From the NCBI RefSeq assembly GCF_010365285.1, contig NZ_CP048288.1:62001-126000 (forward strand): a stretch of 64,000 nt of DNA, read 5' to 3'. The position numbers and the translations under genes were made by a program. This DNA comes from Paenibacillus rhizovicinus. GTDB lineage: Bacteria > Bacillota > Bacilli > Paenibacillales > Paenibacillaceae. Below, one piece after another: positions 1 to 8,932 of the stretch (the first letter of the stretch is position 1; each line of letters opens with the position of its first letter). The notes under the pieces are model-generated. The model was not told where the DNA came from. It ran no database searches and saw only the letters and a program-made list of their open reading frames with translations.

Positions 1-205
1 GTCCGAAATCAAAGTCAGCTGGCTCGAGCATGGCTGCTGCACAGATCGCTTCCTGAAAGTCTCCGATCGGCAAATCCTGAATAATAACCTGGCGATACTC
101 TTCCCGGCCCAGCGGGCGAAAATAGAACTCGAACTCCAGCACAGGAACTTTATAGACGTCGTCATATTTATTCTTCCATTTTTGAATCTGCCGACTAGTA
201 GCCAT
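1..205 (-). CDS. Tail assembly chaperone-like protein, partial
   Basis: The gene starts at ATG 205 (AGAGGTG five bases upstream) and runs off the left edge, so only the first 68 residues are visible. It shares the pattern K/Q-W-K-x-K-Y-x2-V-Y-x2-P and R-x-E-Y with the next gene at 264-758, so the two are paralogs. Paired small genes after the tail tube and before the tape measure are usually tail assembly chaperones; that role is inferred from position. The sequence alone shows no known domain. Confidence 0.5.
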   Translation of the reverse strand, partial: MATSRQIQKWKNKYDDVYKVPVLEFEFYFRPLGREEYRQVIIQDLPIGDFQEAICAAAMLEPADFDFG

Positions 206-263
206 GGATACACCTCTTTACATAGACAACAAGCAGGACGTAATGCCCTGCTCGCTGTGGTTC

Positions 264-758
264 TTATAATTTAATTGGAGCCGCCTGCGCCACGAATCCG
301 GATTTATCCATGATCATTTCGGCGAGCAAGCTTGGAATGCCGGCTTTGTCATTGCGCATCTTTTCACGAGAATAGTTTCTCGGGAAGAGAACGCATTTCT
401 CCGTGTAGATTTCCTCACGGTCAAGCTGCGTTAAGGTGCGGTCAGCAATACATTCCTTGTATTCCGGACGTTCCAGTGTACGCCAGACGAAGACCTCATC
501 ATCAAATGGTGTGAAATAAACACCACGATATTTCTCTTTCCATTGCTCCACTTCAAGTCGTGTCGGACCTTCTGGGAAGATTTCTGTTTCCAGTTCTTCC
601 TGCGTGTACCCGTAGGCCACTACAATACGTTCGGCTTCCTGCTCATCCCCGGACGGCCCTGCTGCCGGTGCCTTATCCCCGCTCATGATCCCGTCTTCAC
701 CTTCGGTGCGAGCACCATCGAAGAGGTCCGGTTGCTTTGGTCCCTGATTATCATTCAT
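264..758 (-). CDS. Tail assembly chaperone-like protein
   Basis: 164 residues. The chosen ATG at 758 follows AGGGGGAT; an in-frame ATG further upstream lies inside a palindromic operator and has no ribosome binding site. The first 50 residues are polar and acidic (likely disordered), followed by a region with W-K-E-K-Y and E-R-P-E-Y shared with the partial gene at 1-205. Its place between tube-like proteins and the presumed tape-measure region suggests a tail assembly chaperone. It has its own promoter and operator, so the distal tail genes may be separately controlled. Confidence 0.5.
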   Translation of the reverse strand: MNDNQGPKQPDLFDGARTEGEDGIMSGDKAPAAGPSGDEQEAERIVVAYGYTQEELETEIFPEGPTRLEVEQWKEKYRGVYFTPFDDEVFVWRTLERPEYKECIADRTLTQLDREEIYTEKCVLFPRNYSREKMRNDKAGIPSLLAEMIMDKSGFVAQAAPIKL

Positions 759-776
759 TGCTTTTATCCCCCTAAC

Positions 777-803
777 GTAATGCATTACACTATAACAATT
801 ATA
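777..803 (-). promoter_or_regulatory. Promoter with palindromic operator
   Basis: On the minus strand a TATAAT box (798-803) is followed after nine bases by the perfect 12-bp palindrome GTAATGCATTAC (777-788), which would cover the first transcribed bases. The next gene starts at 758. The palindrome recurs ten more times in the window. Confidence 0.6.
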
Positions 804-1575
804 TACGCTTTTGATTCATATATAAAGGGCCATTTAAGTCTCTAGCTATGAAACTGTATGTTTCCGTAATTGGTGCACCATCCGAACTCGTTCCGATGCC
901 GTCTTTTCTCATACTTGTCAATTGAACGCCGTTGATGGTTTCTACCGTCAACATGGGCGCCTTTGCATTGGCGTAGCTGGATGTTGAGTAATTCTTAATC
1001 TGTGGTGACATGGATTCCGATACTGCCCCATAGTTGATTTTGATGTCGAAGCCGTATTGGGTCTGCGGAAAATACGGTCGATTACCATAAGAGAGAATTG
1101 AATTTGTATCGTCTGTCACGCCCCAGAGCGCCTTTTCATATTCGTCGGCGATTTGATCGAAGCCACTCTTTCCAGCCATCTTGAGAATATCGTCCAGCTT
1201 GTAATTTTTGAAATCGTCGGGCGTGACAAGCCCGCTTTGCTGTGCTTCTGATACTGCCATTTCAATGGCGTTGGCATTTTGCAGCACGGTCATCAAGTAG
1301 CCCACAGACTTGAAGTTGATCGTGAACATACCATTAATCATTCGCTGCCCTCTGGCGACTGCATCGAAGGTGAATGAGTTATAACCGTAGATTGGCATCA
1401 CTCGCTCCTCGAGCTGAAACGCAACAGCCACGGCCTCATCTACCCAGATGTTTCCGAAATACAGATGCACATCTGCGCCGGAGAAGTAGTCTTCGTTGAA
1501 GATTTGATACTCTACCCTGCCGTTTGGCCGGACATACGGGTTTCCTTGTGGAGCGGGTGCTCTGTACATCATCAT
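799..1575 (-). CDS. Virion structural protein, tail tube-like paralog 3
   Basis: 258 residues; ATG 1575 overlaps the stop of the previous gene by one base (TGATG), implying coupled translation. It is the most diverged of three tandem paralogs with the pattern F-S-G-A-D-V near residue 30, then F-x2-V-A-R-G-x-R near residue 75 and a beta strand G-x-F-T-I-N-F. The position just after the sheath gene suggests tube or tube-completion proteins. It carries an insertion of roughly 70 residues that the 170-residue paralog lacks. Confidence 0.55.
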   Translation of the reverse strand: MMMYRAPAPQGNPYVRPNGRVEYQIFNEDYFSGADVHLYFGNIWVDEAVAVAFQLEERVMPIYGYNSFTFDAVARGQRMINGMFTINFKSVGYLMTVLQNANAIEMAVSEAQQSGLVTPDDFKNYKLDDILKMAGKSGFDQIADEYEKALWGVTDDTNSILSYGNRPYFPQTQYGFDIKINYGAVSESMSPQIKNYSTSSYANAKAPMLTVETINGVQLTSMRKDGIGTSSDGAPITETYSFIARDLNGPLYMNQKRI

Positions 1576-2078
1576 CAGCCTCCTAGCCGTTTTACTTTTG
1601 AAAGTGGATCGATATCGAGTGCATAGAACTCATAGACGTTTTCAGTAAACATATTGTTGACACCCATGACTTTGCCCTCTGTGAAGGTCGTAATGCCATA
1701 GATCGTCATGACGCTCTTGCTGCCAAACTCGTTGGCCATAGAGATTGTCACGTCGAACATTGGCATTTCATCCATCAGCACCTTGTATCCTTGCTCCCTG
1801 ATCTCTTCCAGACATCGGTAGACAATCGTCTCGTCGAAGTCGGTAAACTGCAATATGCCGGTCACGGTACGCATCCCTCTGGTAAAGCCTTTTGGTGTCA
1901 CCCGGCCCAGTGCAAGAACTGGAAACTTGGCTCGATAAATCGAGTAGGATATTTGCGACAGGTTTCCGAAGACAATTGGGCCTTTTCCTGGAATATTCAG
2001 TGTAGCAACCATGTCGGTGCCGGCGTATGTCGTGAATGTCCTCTGCATACCATCAACGTCAGTTGGTCGTCTTTGCAT
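1575..2078 (-). CDS. Virion structural protein, tail tube-like paralog 2
   Basis: 167 residues from ATG 2078, preceded by AAAGGG at eight bases; a GTG nine bases further upstream touches the ribosome binding site and is unlikely. Shares F-x-T-Y-A-G-T-D-M-V-A-T near the start, G-F-T-R-G-M-R-T-V-T-G and a C-terminal Y-E-F-Y-A motif with the gene at 2147-2872. It is the shortest copy, close to a basic beta-sandwich tube subunit in size. Which of the three forms the main tube cannot be told from sequence. Confidence 0.55.
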   Translation of the reverse strand: MQRRPTDVDGMQRTFTTYAGTDMVATLNIPGKGPIVFGNLSQISYSIYRAKFPVLALGRVTPKGFTRGMRTVTGILQFTDFDETIVYRCLEEIREQGYKVLMDEMPMFDVTISMANEFGSKSVMTIYGITTFTEGKVMGVNNMFTENVYEFYALDIDPLSKVKRLGG

Positions 2079-2146
2079 TCCTCTCACCCTTTCATTGGTT
2101 ATGTAAAAAGGGAGCAGCGAACGCTGCCCCCTTCCCTGCTGCCATC

Positions 2147-2872
2147 TTATACGATTTGATAAGATTCGCCGGCAGCCGTGTTGGCGCTGGATTGACCCGA
2201 CGTGCGAAGATTCGCCTTACGTTCAACGCCTTTGATTTTCCGTGCGACGAAAGTGTACGCCGTGGCCGCAACCACATCATCCACCGAGAAGCCGGATCCG
2301 GAATTCAGAATCTGGATTCCGTAGAGCTCCATGCCCATCCGTTGGCCAAATTCATTGGCGCCCGTGATGGCGATGTTGAACGGCATCAGCTGGTCGGCGT
2401 ATTCAGGTGTATAGAATCCGGTCAAGCCGTCTGCGCTGTACCCCTGCTGACCCGATACTGCGCCGTAGCCCAGCTTGGTCATTTGCTCGTCCCACGTCTC
2501 AATGCCGTATCCGCCCGTGCTCTTTGCGGCTTGAAGGCCGCTCAGGATTTGATTCTCTTGAGCGCCGACGTTCCACTGGTATTGCTGGAATGTCATGAGG
2601 TCCGGTGCGCCCTCGTAGGACTTCTTCATTTCTTCCATGAGCGCATCACGGTCGAACATCGTGAAGATCAAGCTGCCGCTGATGCCACGCTTGCCTCTGG
2701 AGAACGAACGTGGATCTGGAGAGCCCATGGTGTAGATCGGCGCTACTTCACGAACCACGGAGTACGTGATCGCTTGAAGCTCACCGATAAGGCGCCCGTT
2801 GAATGTTGCAACGATGTCAGCACCGCTGAAGGAGCTGAACGTCCGGGTATATTGCTCTTGATCGAAAGACAT
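2147..2872 (-). CDS. Virion structural protein, tail tube-like paralog 1
   Basis: 241 residues; ATG 2872 follows AAAAAGGAG. Shows F-S-G-A-D-I-V-A-T (residues about 16-24), G-E-L-Q-A-I-T-Y-S and S-F-S-R-G-K-R-G-I-S-G, a pattern known from virion proteins of large Firmicutes myoviruses. Directly downstream of the tail sheath gene, the usual place of the tube gene. An insert between the G-K-R-G-I-S-G strand and the C-terminal strands, rich in Gln and Gly, distinguishes it from the 167-residue paralog. Confidence 0.6.
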   Translation of the reverse strand: MSFDQEQYTRTFSSFSGADIVATFNGRLIGELQAITYSVVREVAPIYTMGSPDPRSFSRGKRGISGSLIFTMFDRDALMEEMKKSYEGAPDLMTFQQYQWNVGAQENQILSGLQAAKSTGGYGIETWDEQMTKLGYGAVSGQQGYSADGLTGFYTPEYADQLMPFNIAITGANEFGQRMGMELYGIQILNSGSGFSVDDVVAATAYTFVARKIKGVERKANLRTSGQSSANTAAGESYQIV

Positions 2873-2938
2873 GATCTTTCACTCCTTTTTATGTGAACAG
2901 AGGGGCTCTCGCCCCGCCGCCCTTATTGATGGATTGCA

Positions 2939-5701
2939 TTACGCTGCACGAAGTACCACGCTTGTGTTGAAGCGGCGAACCTCGAATTGCGGAACCAGTT
3001 CAAGAGTAATGAAAGCATTACCCAGGACTTTATCCTGCACGGAGCTGAAGATGGTGAACTTGAAGCGTTGGAGCACGCCAAGCTCCTTCATCTTGTCCAG
3101 GCCGGCTTGGATCTCGGCCGACAGTGCATTGCGCTGCGCCAGACCGTTTGGCAGGCCGATGAACGGGTTGGCTTTGCGACGAACCAGCTGCACCGCCGTG
3201 TGGACGATACGAACCGTGGACAAACGAGTGTAGTCGGAGAATGGAAGTGCAGCTGTTACGCCGTCTTTCACCACGTACTTCACGATGTTTGCTTGGTTAA
3301 TTTGATCGGCGAAGGTTACGAATCGACCATCGGACAGCTGGTTGTGCTGTGCATCAGAGAGCTTGTACCGCAAGCCTTTAACAACCTCGAGCGTGCGGTT
3401 CGTTGTCGAAACCTCTGGGTTCAGCGTGGAGATCAGAGCTGCGTAAGTGGCTGCGCCGCTTGTCACGTAATTTCCGATCTTGTCACTGGAGAGGCCGATT
3501 TCCGGGCCGAACACGATGTTCACGTAGCGGCCGATGTCGATGCGGTCGCCTTCATCGTTCAGAACATATTCGTGCGTCGCTTCCGTGTACACGTAATGTT
3601 CATTCACGTAATCCGTGCGGATACCGTTACGCTCGTAGAGCGCACGCTTGTCGGCGTTGATGTCGCCATCGAGGAATCCTGGCTTGGTCAGCATGTCGAT
3701 GTACTCTTGTACGTCCAGCAGAGATGCGCTCAGTGCCGGCGCTACACCAATCGTGCCGATGGTCTCCCAGGTCTTCGCCGTTGCCGTTGCGCAGTGCAGT
3801 GCAAGTTGGTTGGCGAAACTTTTCTCTGGAACTAGCGGATCGATCAGCGTGTTGGCATGCACATCGAGCAGCACGATCTCGTCAACCACATAGTTTTCGA
3901 GTTTGCCATATACGCCCAGCTGGATGAGCTTGTAATCGTCGCCAACGAAGTCATACTTGCCGCCGAGTGTTTCATATAGCTCTTGCATTTGCGTCGGGCT
4001 GGTGACGTCGAACACACCGTCGGATCCGAGCCAAGGGTAGCGATTCGGAGAATCCATTGGTTCATTCAAATCTTCCTTCAGCGTGCCGGGAGCTTGTTCG
4101 CCGAGGAACGTTTTTCCCGTCACTTCCAGCCCTTGAATCGGTACGCTGCCGTACTCGTTCGCAGCTGCCAGGTAGACAACGTTGTTCTGCGAGTCGTTAT
4201 TGACGTAGTTCACGAACTGGCGGATCGTTTTGATTTGTGCCAGTTTCTTGGTGCGGTATACAAGAACCGTGTCACGGTACGATAGGCGCTTCTCTTCCGG
4301 CTTGTAAAAAGAGATGATCTTTTCGTAGCCCGTTGGATCTTCCGGATCTGTTGTCACTTCGACGGCTACCCCATGAAGGGTTTCAAGATCGTAGATATCC
4401 GTGAGGCCACCGTACACCGAGCCGGCGTATTTACCGAACACTTCCACCTTCGGGTCTTGAACCGTCGATGCGGAAGTCTTATAAGAGGCAATCAATTGAG
4501 CGCCAACCGGCGCTGCCCCGGCCGTAACCGTCACCGTTTTGTCGGCAATGCTCACACCGTAGTCGGTACCTTCCGAAAGCTCCACACGAGTGTTTCCGCT
4601 CTTGTAGAACACGCCGAAGCCAGTGGCCATTGGTGCGTAGTTCAGGTCATATGTGGCAGCCGTACCTGGGATCGGGCCTTCCGAAGTGCTCGACTGAGCA
4701 AAGGAAGTGAACCAAGCGTATTCGACCGTCACCGTTACGTCCCCCGTAAGAGCCGGATACGTTCCTTTGCCGACCTCGTTGTCATAGGCGGATGTGAAGA
4801 AGATGCCGCCGTCTTTGTAGTCTTGATCCGACCATGCATCTGTCAGCGGGTTAGCCGTTTGGCCTTTACCCACACGGTAGATGTAGTCGCCAGTCGGCGT
4901 TGTCGAGGAGATCGTGAACACTTCGCTAGTAGCGTTGTCTTTCACGACAACGACTGGGATGTGTCCGGACTCCAGTCGATCAGACCAGTTATTGCGAGCC
5001 GAGTAGAAATGATGGTTGTTCGCCGTATCTTTCGACAGGGTGTAATCCGGGTCGTTGTAGTTTGGCACGCCGCCTTCGAGCTTCGGAACCATCGTATAGT
5101 TGCGAGTCTCGTAATCGAAGGAGAGCCTTACGGTTGTGCCAGGGCGCATTTTGTTGCCGAAGAAGAATGCTTTTTCGGCTCCCGTGGCCGGATCGATATA
5201 GTCAAGGACGTTTCCGATGGTCATGTTGACCGCAGTTCCGTCTTTCTGAATGACTTCGACTTTGCTTACGCCAACGAATTTGCCGCCGGATGGCACATCC
5301 ACGTCGATGAAGAACGGCTCGTTCCCTCTCGCATCGCCGAGGTATTGCTCCATATTGCGGGCTACGTCTTTCGCTTGCAGAATCGTTTTGGCCTGTTTGC
5401 CGCCAATACGGAGCAAACGAACGTCTTCGTTGCCGGCTTTGATTGCTTCGTACAAGCCACGAAGCAGGCTCGCCTGGACAGGGCGTTTTGTTTTACGGTC
5501 GATCAAACCGCCGAACAATTTGTCAGCCGCTTTGATCCCCAGATCACGAACGCTGACTGGTTCGCCGGATGGACCGTCCACTGCGGTACCAATAAACAAA
5601 ATGGATTGCGTATTGGCCTGCAGGCTTTGGTTGCCAGAGTAAAGGTTGCCGTCTTCATACGTCACCTTGACGCCGGGCAGGTTTTCGTTCTCGTTTGCCA
5701 T
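2939..5701 (-). CDS. Contractile tail sheath protein
   Basis: 920 residues. The N-terminal part has the sheath pattern Q-S-I-L-F-I-G-T-A-V-D-G-P with a following G-I-K-A-A-D-K-L-F-G; the C-terminus has the conserved closing domain (D-G-R-F-V-T-F-A-D, R-x-V-x-L-V-R-R-K-A-N-P-F-I-G, Q-D-K-V-L-G-N-A-F-I-T). The centre holds long beta-rich inserts, making it larger than typical sheaths of 350-700 residues. ATG 5701 is chosen; GTG 5707 is also possible since GGAGG lies between. The start overlaps the end of the preceding gene, as expected for coupled tail genes. Confidence 0.85.
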   Translation of the reverse strand: MANENENLPGVKVTYEDGNLYSGNQSLQANTQSILFIGTAVDGPSGEPVSVRDLGIKAADKLFGGLIDRKTKRPVQASLLRGLYEAIKAGNEDVRLLRIGGKQAKTILQAKDVARNMEQYLGDARGNEPFFIDVDVPSGGKFVGVSKVEVIQKDGTAVNMTIGNVLDYIDPATGAEKAFFFGNKMRPGTTVRLSFDYETRNYTMVPKLEGGVPNYNDPDYTLSKDTANNHHFYSARNNWSDRLESGHIPVVVVKDNATSEVFTISSTTPTGDYIYRVGKGQTANPLTDAWSDQDYKDGGIFFTSAYDNEVGKGTYPALTGDVTVTVEYAWFTSFAQSSTSEGPIPGTAATYDLNYAPMATGFGVFYKSGNTRVELSEGTDYGVSIADKTVTVTAGAAPVGAQLIASYKTSASTVQDPKVEVFGKYAGSVYGGLTDIYDLETLHGVAVEVTTDPEDPTGYEKIISFYKPEEKRLSYRDTVLVYRTKKLAQIKTIRQFVNYVNNDSQNNVVYLAAANEYGSVPIQGLEVTGKTFLGEQAPGTLKEDLNEPMDSPNRYPWLGSDGVFDVTSPTQMQELYETLGGKYDFVGDDYKLIQLGVYGKLENYVVDEIVLLDVHANTLIDPLVPEKSFANQLALHCATATAKTWETIGTIGVAPALSASLLDVQEYIDMLTKPGFLDGDINADKRALYERNGIRTDYVNEHYVYTEATHEYVLNDEGDRIDIGRYVNIVFGPEIGLSSDKIGNYVTSGAATYAALISTLNPEVSTTNRTLEVVKGLRYKLSDAQHNQLSDGRFVTFADQINQANIVKYVVKDGVTAALPFSDYTRLSTVRIVHTAVQLVRRKANPFIGLPNGLAQRNALSAEIQAGLDKMKELGVLQRFKFTIFSSVQDKVLGNAFITLELVPQFEVRRFNTSVVLRAA

Positions 5702-5703
5702 TG

Positions 5704-6330
5704 TCACTCATCCTCCTTGGATACTTCTTGTGGCTGGACAACTTGGGCCTCAACCATCATCTGTTGAATCTGGTTGAGAAATAAGGGCATGATCTTCTCG
5801 AACCGCATTGTATATTGGATCGGACGGCAGGCAATTGGGAACCTGAAATCCGTGATCACCGTGTCTGGGAGTTGTTGCAAAAATGTAATCTCTTGCACGC
5901 CATTCATTTTGAAGAATCCCTTGTATAACAGAAGGAACTCGTCCAGCTCTTCAATCATTTCGTCGGCTTGTTCGGCCGATGCCGAGTAGACGTTGAATTC
6001 CACGACGACATCAAAGATTTGACCCCGCAGCTCCACCCACTCACCTTCTCGATAGGGGTGTCTGATGGTTGCTCGGTGACGTGGCTTGATGTCCTTAAAG
6101 CTCGTGTTGACTGTTCGGTGGATCTTCCGGTATGAGATCCTCGGAAGAGCCATGTCTTCTTTGATTGGCTCATGCCGTTTGAAGTCTCCCTCTTTGCCGG
6201 CCAGCTGCCACAATCTGCGGAGCTCATCAATGAAACCCATGTAATTCGTTGGCTTATTGGACCGCAGCCGACTGTCAACGTATGGATCCTTTGCGACTTC
6301 CGGATTCATCTCGATAGGCCTCAAATTCAT
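5704..6330 (-). CDS. Putative tail terminator or connector protein
   Basis: 208 residues, overlapping the preceding gene by four bases. No named motif is certain, but the middle shows strands and a helix in the order seen in tail terminator folds: R-G-Q-I-F-D-V-V-V-E-F-N-V, then an acidic helix A-E-Q-A-D-E-M-I-E-E-L, then I-T-F-L-Q-Q-L and Y-T-M-R-F-E-K-I. Genes immediately before a sheath gene commonly encode the terminator or head-tail joining proteins. Function is inferred mainly from position. Confidence 0.45.
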   Translation of the reverse strand: MNLRPIEMNPEVAKDPYVDSRLRSNKPTNYMGFIDELRRLWQLAGKEGDFKRHEPIKEDMALPRISYRKIHRTVNTSFKDIKPRHRATIRHPYREGEWVELRGQIFDVVVEFNVYSASAEQADEMIEELDEFLLLYKGFFKMNGVQEITFLQQLPDTVITDFRFPIACRPIQYTMRFEKIMPLFLNQIQQMMVEAQVVQPQEVSKEDE

Positions 6331-7373
6331 ACCCTCACCCTCACCAGCGCACTGGCGTTCATTTTTTGTATCGTAAAAATCGGCACCAATTCGATCGCTG
6401 TATTGATGATCCCGTTGAGCTCGTCGGTGGTCAGTTCGTAGTCGTACCGGCGGAGCTGACCCAGCTTCATTCGGTACATTAGGGCGACTTCGATCTGATC
6501 TTCAAGTTCCGATTTCACGAAGGAAATGCCGACCCGCCCGACGTACTCTTGTTGGATCTGAGCGATTTCCTGAATGACATCCTGGGCAATCCTGAAATTG
6601 GAGATGTTCTTGTGAACACTTCCTTCTGTTGCCACGGCGCATGTTGCAGAGGTGCAGATCGTCCCTTTCTTAAAGCTCTTTCTGAAGCAAACCATTCCTG
6701 CACTGCGCAGTTCGATGATTTGATCATTGGTGAACTCGGCCTTCAGATCCACGTCAGCAAGCGCCTTGTTGATTGGGCTTGCGCCTATCTTCAGGGCTGT
6801 AACCAGGCCCGCATACACGGCGGCAGCTTTTCGATCTTTGATCTGATCGACAACAACCGAGATGTACTTGCCGGTTTCCTCAATGCCGTCTTCTGTGACA
6901 ATGCTGAGCTTCGCAATGCTTACAAAAAGGGATCGGTATGCCTCGAAGCCGGACAAACCTTCAATATCGAAGAATCCATGTATGAGCTGTCCGTGGTACT
7001 CCTTTTGCTTAGCGAAATCGATGAAATCCTGGATCTCGTCAGGCATCTTGTTGAAAGTAAAGCCATCAATATATATGAGATCAAATGGGAATGGCATAAG
7101 GCATCGATATAAGTATTGAAATGCATTACGATCCATCCTCATCAGATACACATCAAAATTGGCGAACGCCGTGGCGTCGTCGCATCGGTCGATCAGCGGC
7201 CCGGATCCAAAAATCATCTTGGCTTGATCAACCGACGTCACTGGCGTGGGCTGATACATCTGCCCTTTTGCTGCTTCTGCAGCAATCACCAGTCGCTTAC
7301 CGAGCGTGATGCCCTCATCCATGAATAGATGAGCGAGCTGCTCGTAGCTAATGTTCGGTGAGGGTTGCATCAT
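6327..7373 (-). CDS. Small tail sheath-like protein
   Basis: 348 residues from ATG 7373, six to eight bases after GGGGG; it overlaps the end of the previous gene by 26 bases. N-terminal L-V-I-A-A-E-A-A-K-G and T-S-V-D-Q-A-K-M-I-F-G-S-G-P-L resemble the start of sheath proteins, and the region K-A-A-A-V-Y-A-G-L through I-E-L-R-S-A-G to N-I-S-N-F-R-I-A-Q resembles the sheath C-terminal core. It lacks the large surface inserts of the main sheath. It may form a special ring at one end of the sheath; this is inference. Confidence 0.5.
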   Translation of the reverse strand: MMQPSPNISYEQLAHLFMDEGITLGKRLVIAAEAAKGQMYQPTPVTSVDQAKMIFGSGPLIDRCDDATAFANFDVYLMRMDRNAFQYLYRCLMPFPFDLIYIDGFTFNKMPDEIQDFIDFAKQKEYHGQLIHGFFDIEGLSGFEAYRSLFVSIAKLSIVTEDGIEETGKYISVVVDQIKDRKAAAVYAGLVTALKIGASPINKALADVDLKAEFTNDQIIELRSAGMVCFRKSFKKGTICTSATCAVATEGSVHKNISNFRIAQDVIQEIAQIQQEYVGRVGISFVKSELEDQIEVALMYRMKLGQLRRYDYELTTDELNGIINTAIELVPIFTIQKMNASALVRVRV

Positions 7374-7830
7374 CGTTGTCCCCCTTCCAATCAAGCCGTA
7401 CATAGACTTGCCAGAACTCTATTCTTCCCGTGTCGCCACGGAGCGGGTCCGGCACACTAACGTAGAGCTTTTCGGTAATGGTCGCTGGCTTCTCGCCATC
7501 CCATTCCACTTCCAAGATCAAGTCTCCCGGCTGCGGCGCTACGTCGTGCTCCATGTAATACTTGTAGGTCGTGGCGGCAATATTCCCGAGCGGTGAAACT
7601 CGTCTGGCGCCCGGCAAAGTTTCAGGCACTACGCTGACTTTTCGCCGGGTCAGGCAGCTTCGGATGGACACCTTGTAGGTGGTGCCGAAACATTTCGGGC
7701 AATCCGCCATAGGCTCCCCGCTGCGCTCCGAATAGCAATCGCACCGGAACCGCTTGTCTTGCCGCACATAGACAACCTTGTGGCCGTACTTCTCCAGGAT
7801 GTCTTTGATGTCGGCCCGAAGATCACGCAT
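7348..7830 (-). CDS. Virion connector protein with zinc-knuckle motif
   Basis: 160 residues. Residues 29-47 hold C-x-C and C-x2-C (R-C-D-C-Y ... D-C-P-K-C-F-G), a probable zinc site, followed by a beta-rich domain with E-V-E-W-D-G. Proteins with an N-terminal Cys pattern of this type occur among head-tail joining genes of Bacillus phages; I recognise the pattern but not a named family. ATG 7830 overlaps the stop of the preceding gene, consistent with a single operon. Confidence 0.5.
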   Translation of the reverse strand: MRDLRADIKDILEKYGHKVVYVRQDKRFRCDCYSERSGEPMADCPKCFGTTYKVSIRSCLTRRKVSVVPETLPGARRVSPLGNIAATTYKYYMEHDVAPQPGDLILEVEWDGEKPATITEKLYVSVPDPLRGDTGRIEFWQVYVRLDWKGDNDDATLTEH

Positions 7831-8603
7831 TATTCAAACGCTCGACTTTCGGGGCTTCCAGCTGCGGTGCGGAAGTTGGCGGAAACAGGTGCTGCATACC
7901 CTCTGCGATTACGGCCAAGCATCGCATCTTGCCAGAACTTGAGCTCACCGGAAAGATCAGATAATGCGTCTTCCACCATTGTGAGCGGGTCAGAATTGCC
8001 GGAACCGCCGCCGGTACCCGACCCTGAGCTTGCGCTCTCTTGAACCGTCAAATCGCCGAGCGTAACCATTCCAGACGTCGAGGCAGTTGATGTTGGACCT
8101 CCCGTAGATGCATCGCTGTTTAGAATCCGCATCAGGAGCGAGGAGAGCAATGCTCTCGCTGCTTCATAAGCCACGTATTTTTGAGTCGGGAAGTAGGCGT
8201 TGTCCCGCTCCTCCAGTGCTTTATATCGTGAATTATTTACGTCCACGATTAGTCCCTGGAGCTGGTGTGCCTTCTGTCCGGCATTTCGAAGCGCCACGTA
8301 GATTTCCGACAGCTCAAAGCTTGTGTACAGCTTCTTGACTACGCTGCGAACTTCGAGTGGACCTGCGTAGAGCGGCCCATATTCGGTCGTAAAAGCAATC
8401 GCCATGGTTTCTTCAAGCAAATTTCCGGACACCGACTTGATCCCCTTATCAAGCACCAGCGTATAGCTGTGATTGAGTTTCAGCGGCTCGGTAATTTTCA
8501 AGATCACTCGACGTGGATTGTCGGGATCAATCGTTGGAACACCAATGCCGGTCTTCATTCCGAACTCTTTGGGCGGGATATATTCTTCATCCAATGGAAT
8601 CAT
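7830..8603 (-). CDS. Virion protein starting with a half Ig-like (Big_5) domain
   Basis: 257 residues. The first 77 residues match only the second half of an SbsA-type bacterial Ig-like domain (I-T-E-P-L-K-L-N-H-S-Y-T-L, G-I-K-S-V-S-G-N, A-I-A-F-T-T-E-Y). The missing first half is the C-terminus of the gene at 8933-9811, two genes upstream. The rest is helical with a Gly/Ser-rich linker near residues 190-205. It looks like the C-terminal piece of a once longer protein split by the gene at 8606-8878. Probably a connector or appendage protein; exact role unknown. Confidence 0.5.
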   Translation of the reverse strand: MIPLDEEYIPPKEFGMKTGIGVPTIDPDNPRRVILKITEPLKLNHSYTLVLDKGIKSVSGNLLEETMAIAFTTEYGPLYAGPLEVRSVVKKLYTSFELSEIYVALRNAGQKAHQLQGLIVDVNNSRYKALEERDNAYFPTQKYVAYEAARALLSSLLMRILNSDASTGGPTSTASTSGMVTLGDLTVQESASSGSGTGGGSGNSDPLTMVEDALSDLSGELKFWQDAMLGRNRRGYAAPVSANFRTAAGSPESRAFE

Positions 8604-8605
8604 CG

Positions 8606-8878
8606 TTACATCACCGTCCTTTCATCGAAACATCCCGAATATGCGTTCATGAAGTCCATTTCACTTCTTCTTGAACTAACCTGAAAATGGGCAGAATTCA
8701 GCCTCAAATCAGCTACTGTAAGTGTAGCATGACCCACCTCAAGAACACCATTTGCATGGAAAAACCCAATCTCTGGCGTAGGTGGAAAATCGGCGCTAAT
8801 TGGGCTGTTTAGCTCATCATATGTCATAAATCCTAATAAAATCTGTTGATTTTGAGTGTATCCTCCCAAGTAGCTCAC
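8606..8878 (-). CDS. Small virion-module protein inside a split Ig-domain gene
   Basis: 90 residues from GTG 8878, seven bases after AAGGAGG. The text L-L-G-F-M-T-Y-D-E-L followed by a short beta pattern (G-V-L-E-V-G-H-A-T-L-T-V-A-D-L) resembles small phage fibre or adaptor domains, but I do not recognise a family. Its last residues (D-E-R-T-V-M) echo the end of the preceding gene (D-E-K-N), and the underlying TCGATGAAA occurs at both borders of this segment, as if it had been inserted. Confidence 0.5.
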   Translation of the reverse strand: MSYLGGYTQNQQILLGFMTYDELNSPISADFPPTPEIGFFHANGVLEVGHATLTVADLRLNSAHFQVSSRRSEMDFMNAYSGCFDERTVM

Positions 8879-8932
8879 GAAGCATCCTCCTTGCCGTTAT
8901 GTAATGCCCCTCGCCGAGACGAGAGGGTTTAT

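Noticed and set aside
4373..5767. 464-codon open frame on the plus strand
   Set aside because: Antisense to the tail sheath gene; no promoter or ribosome binding site.
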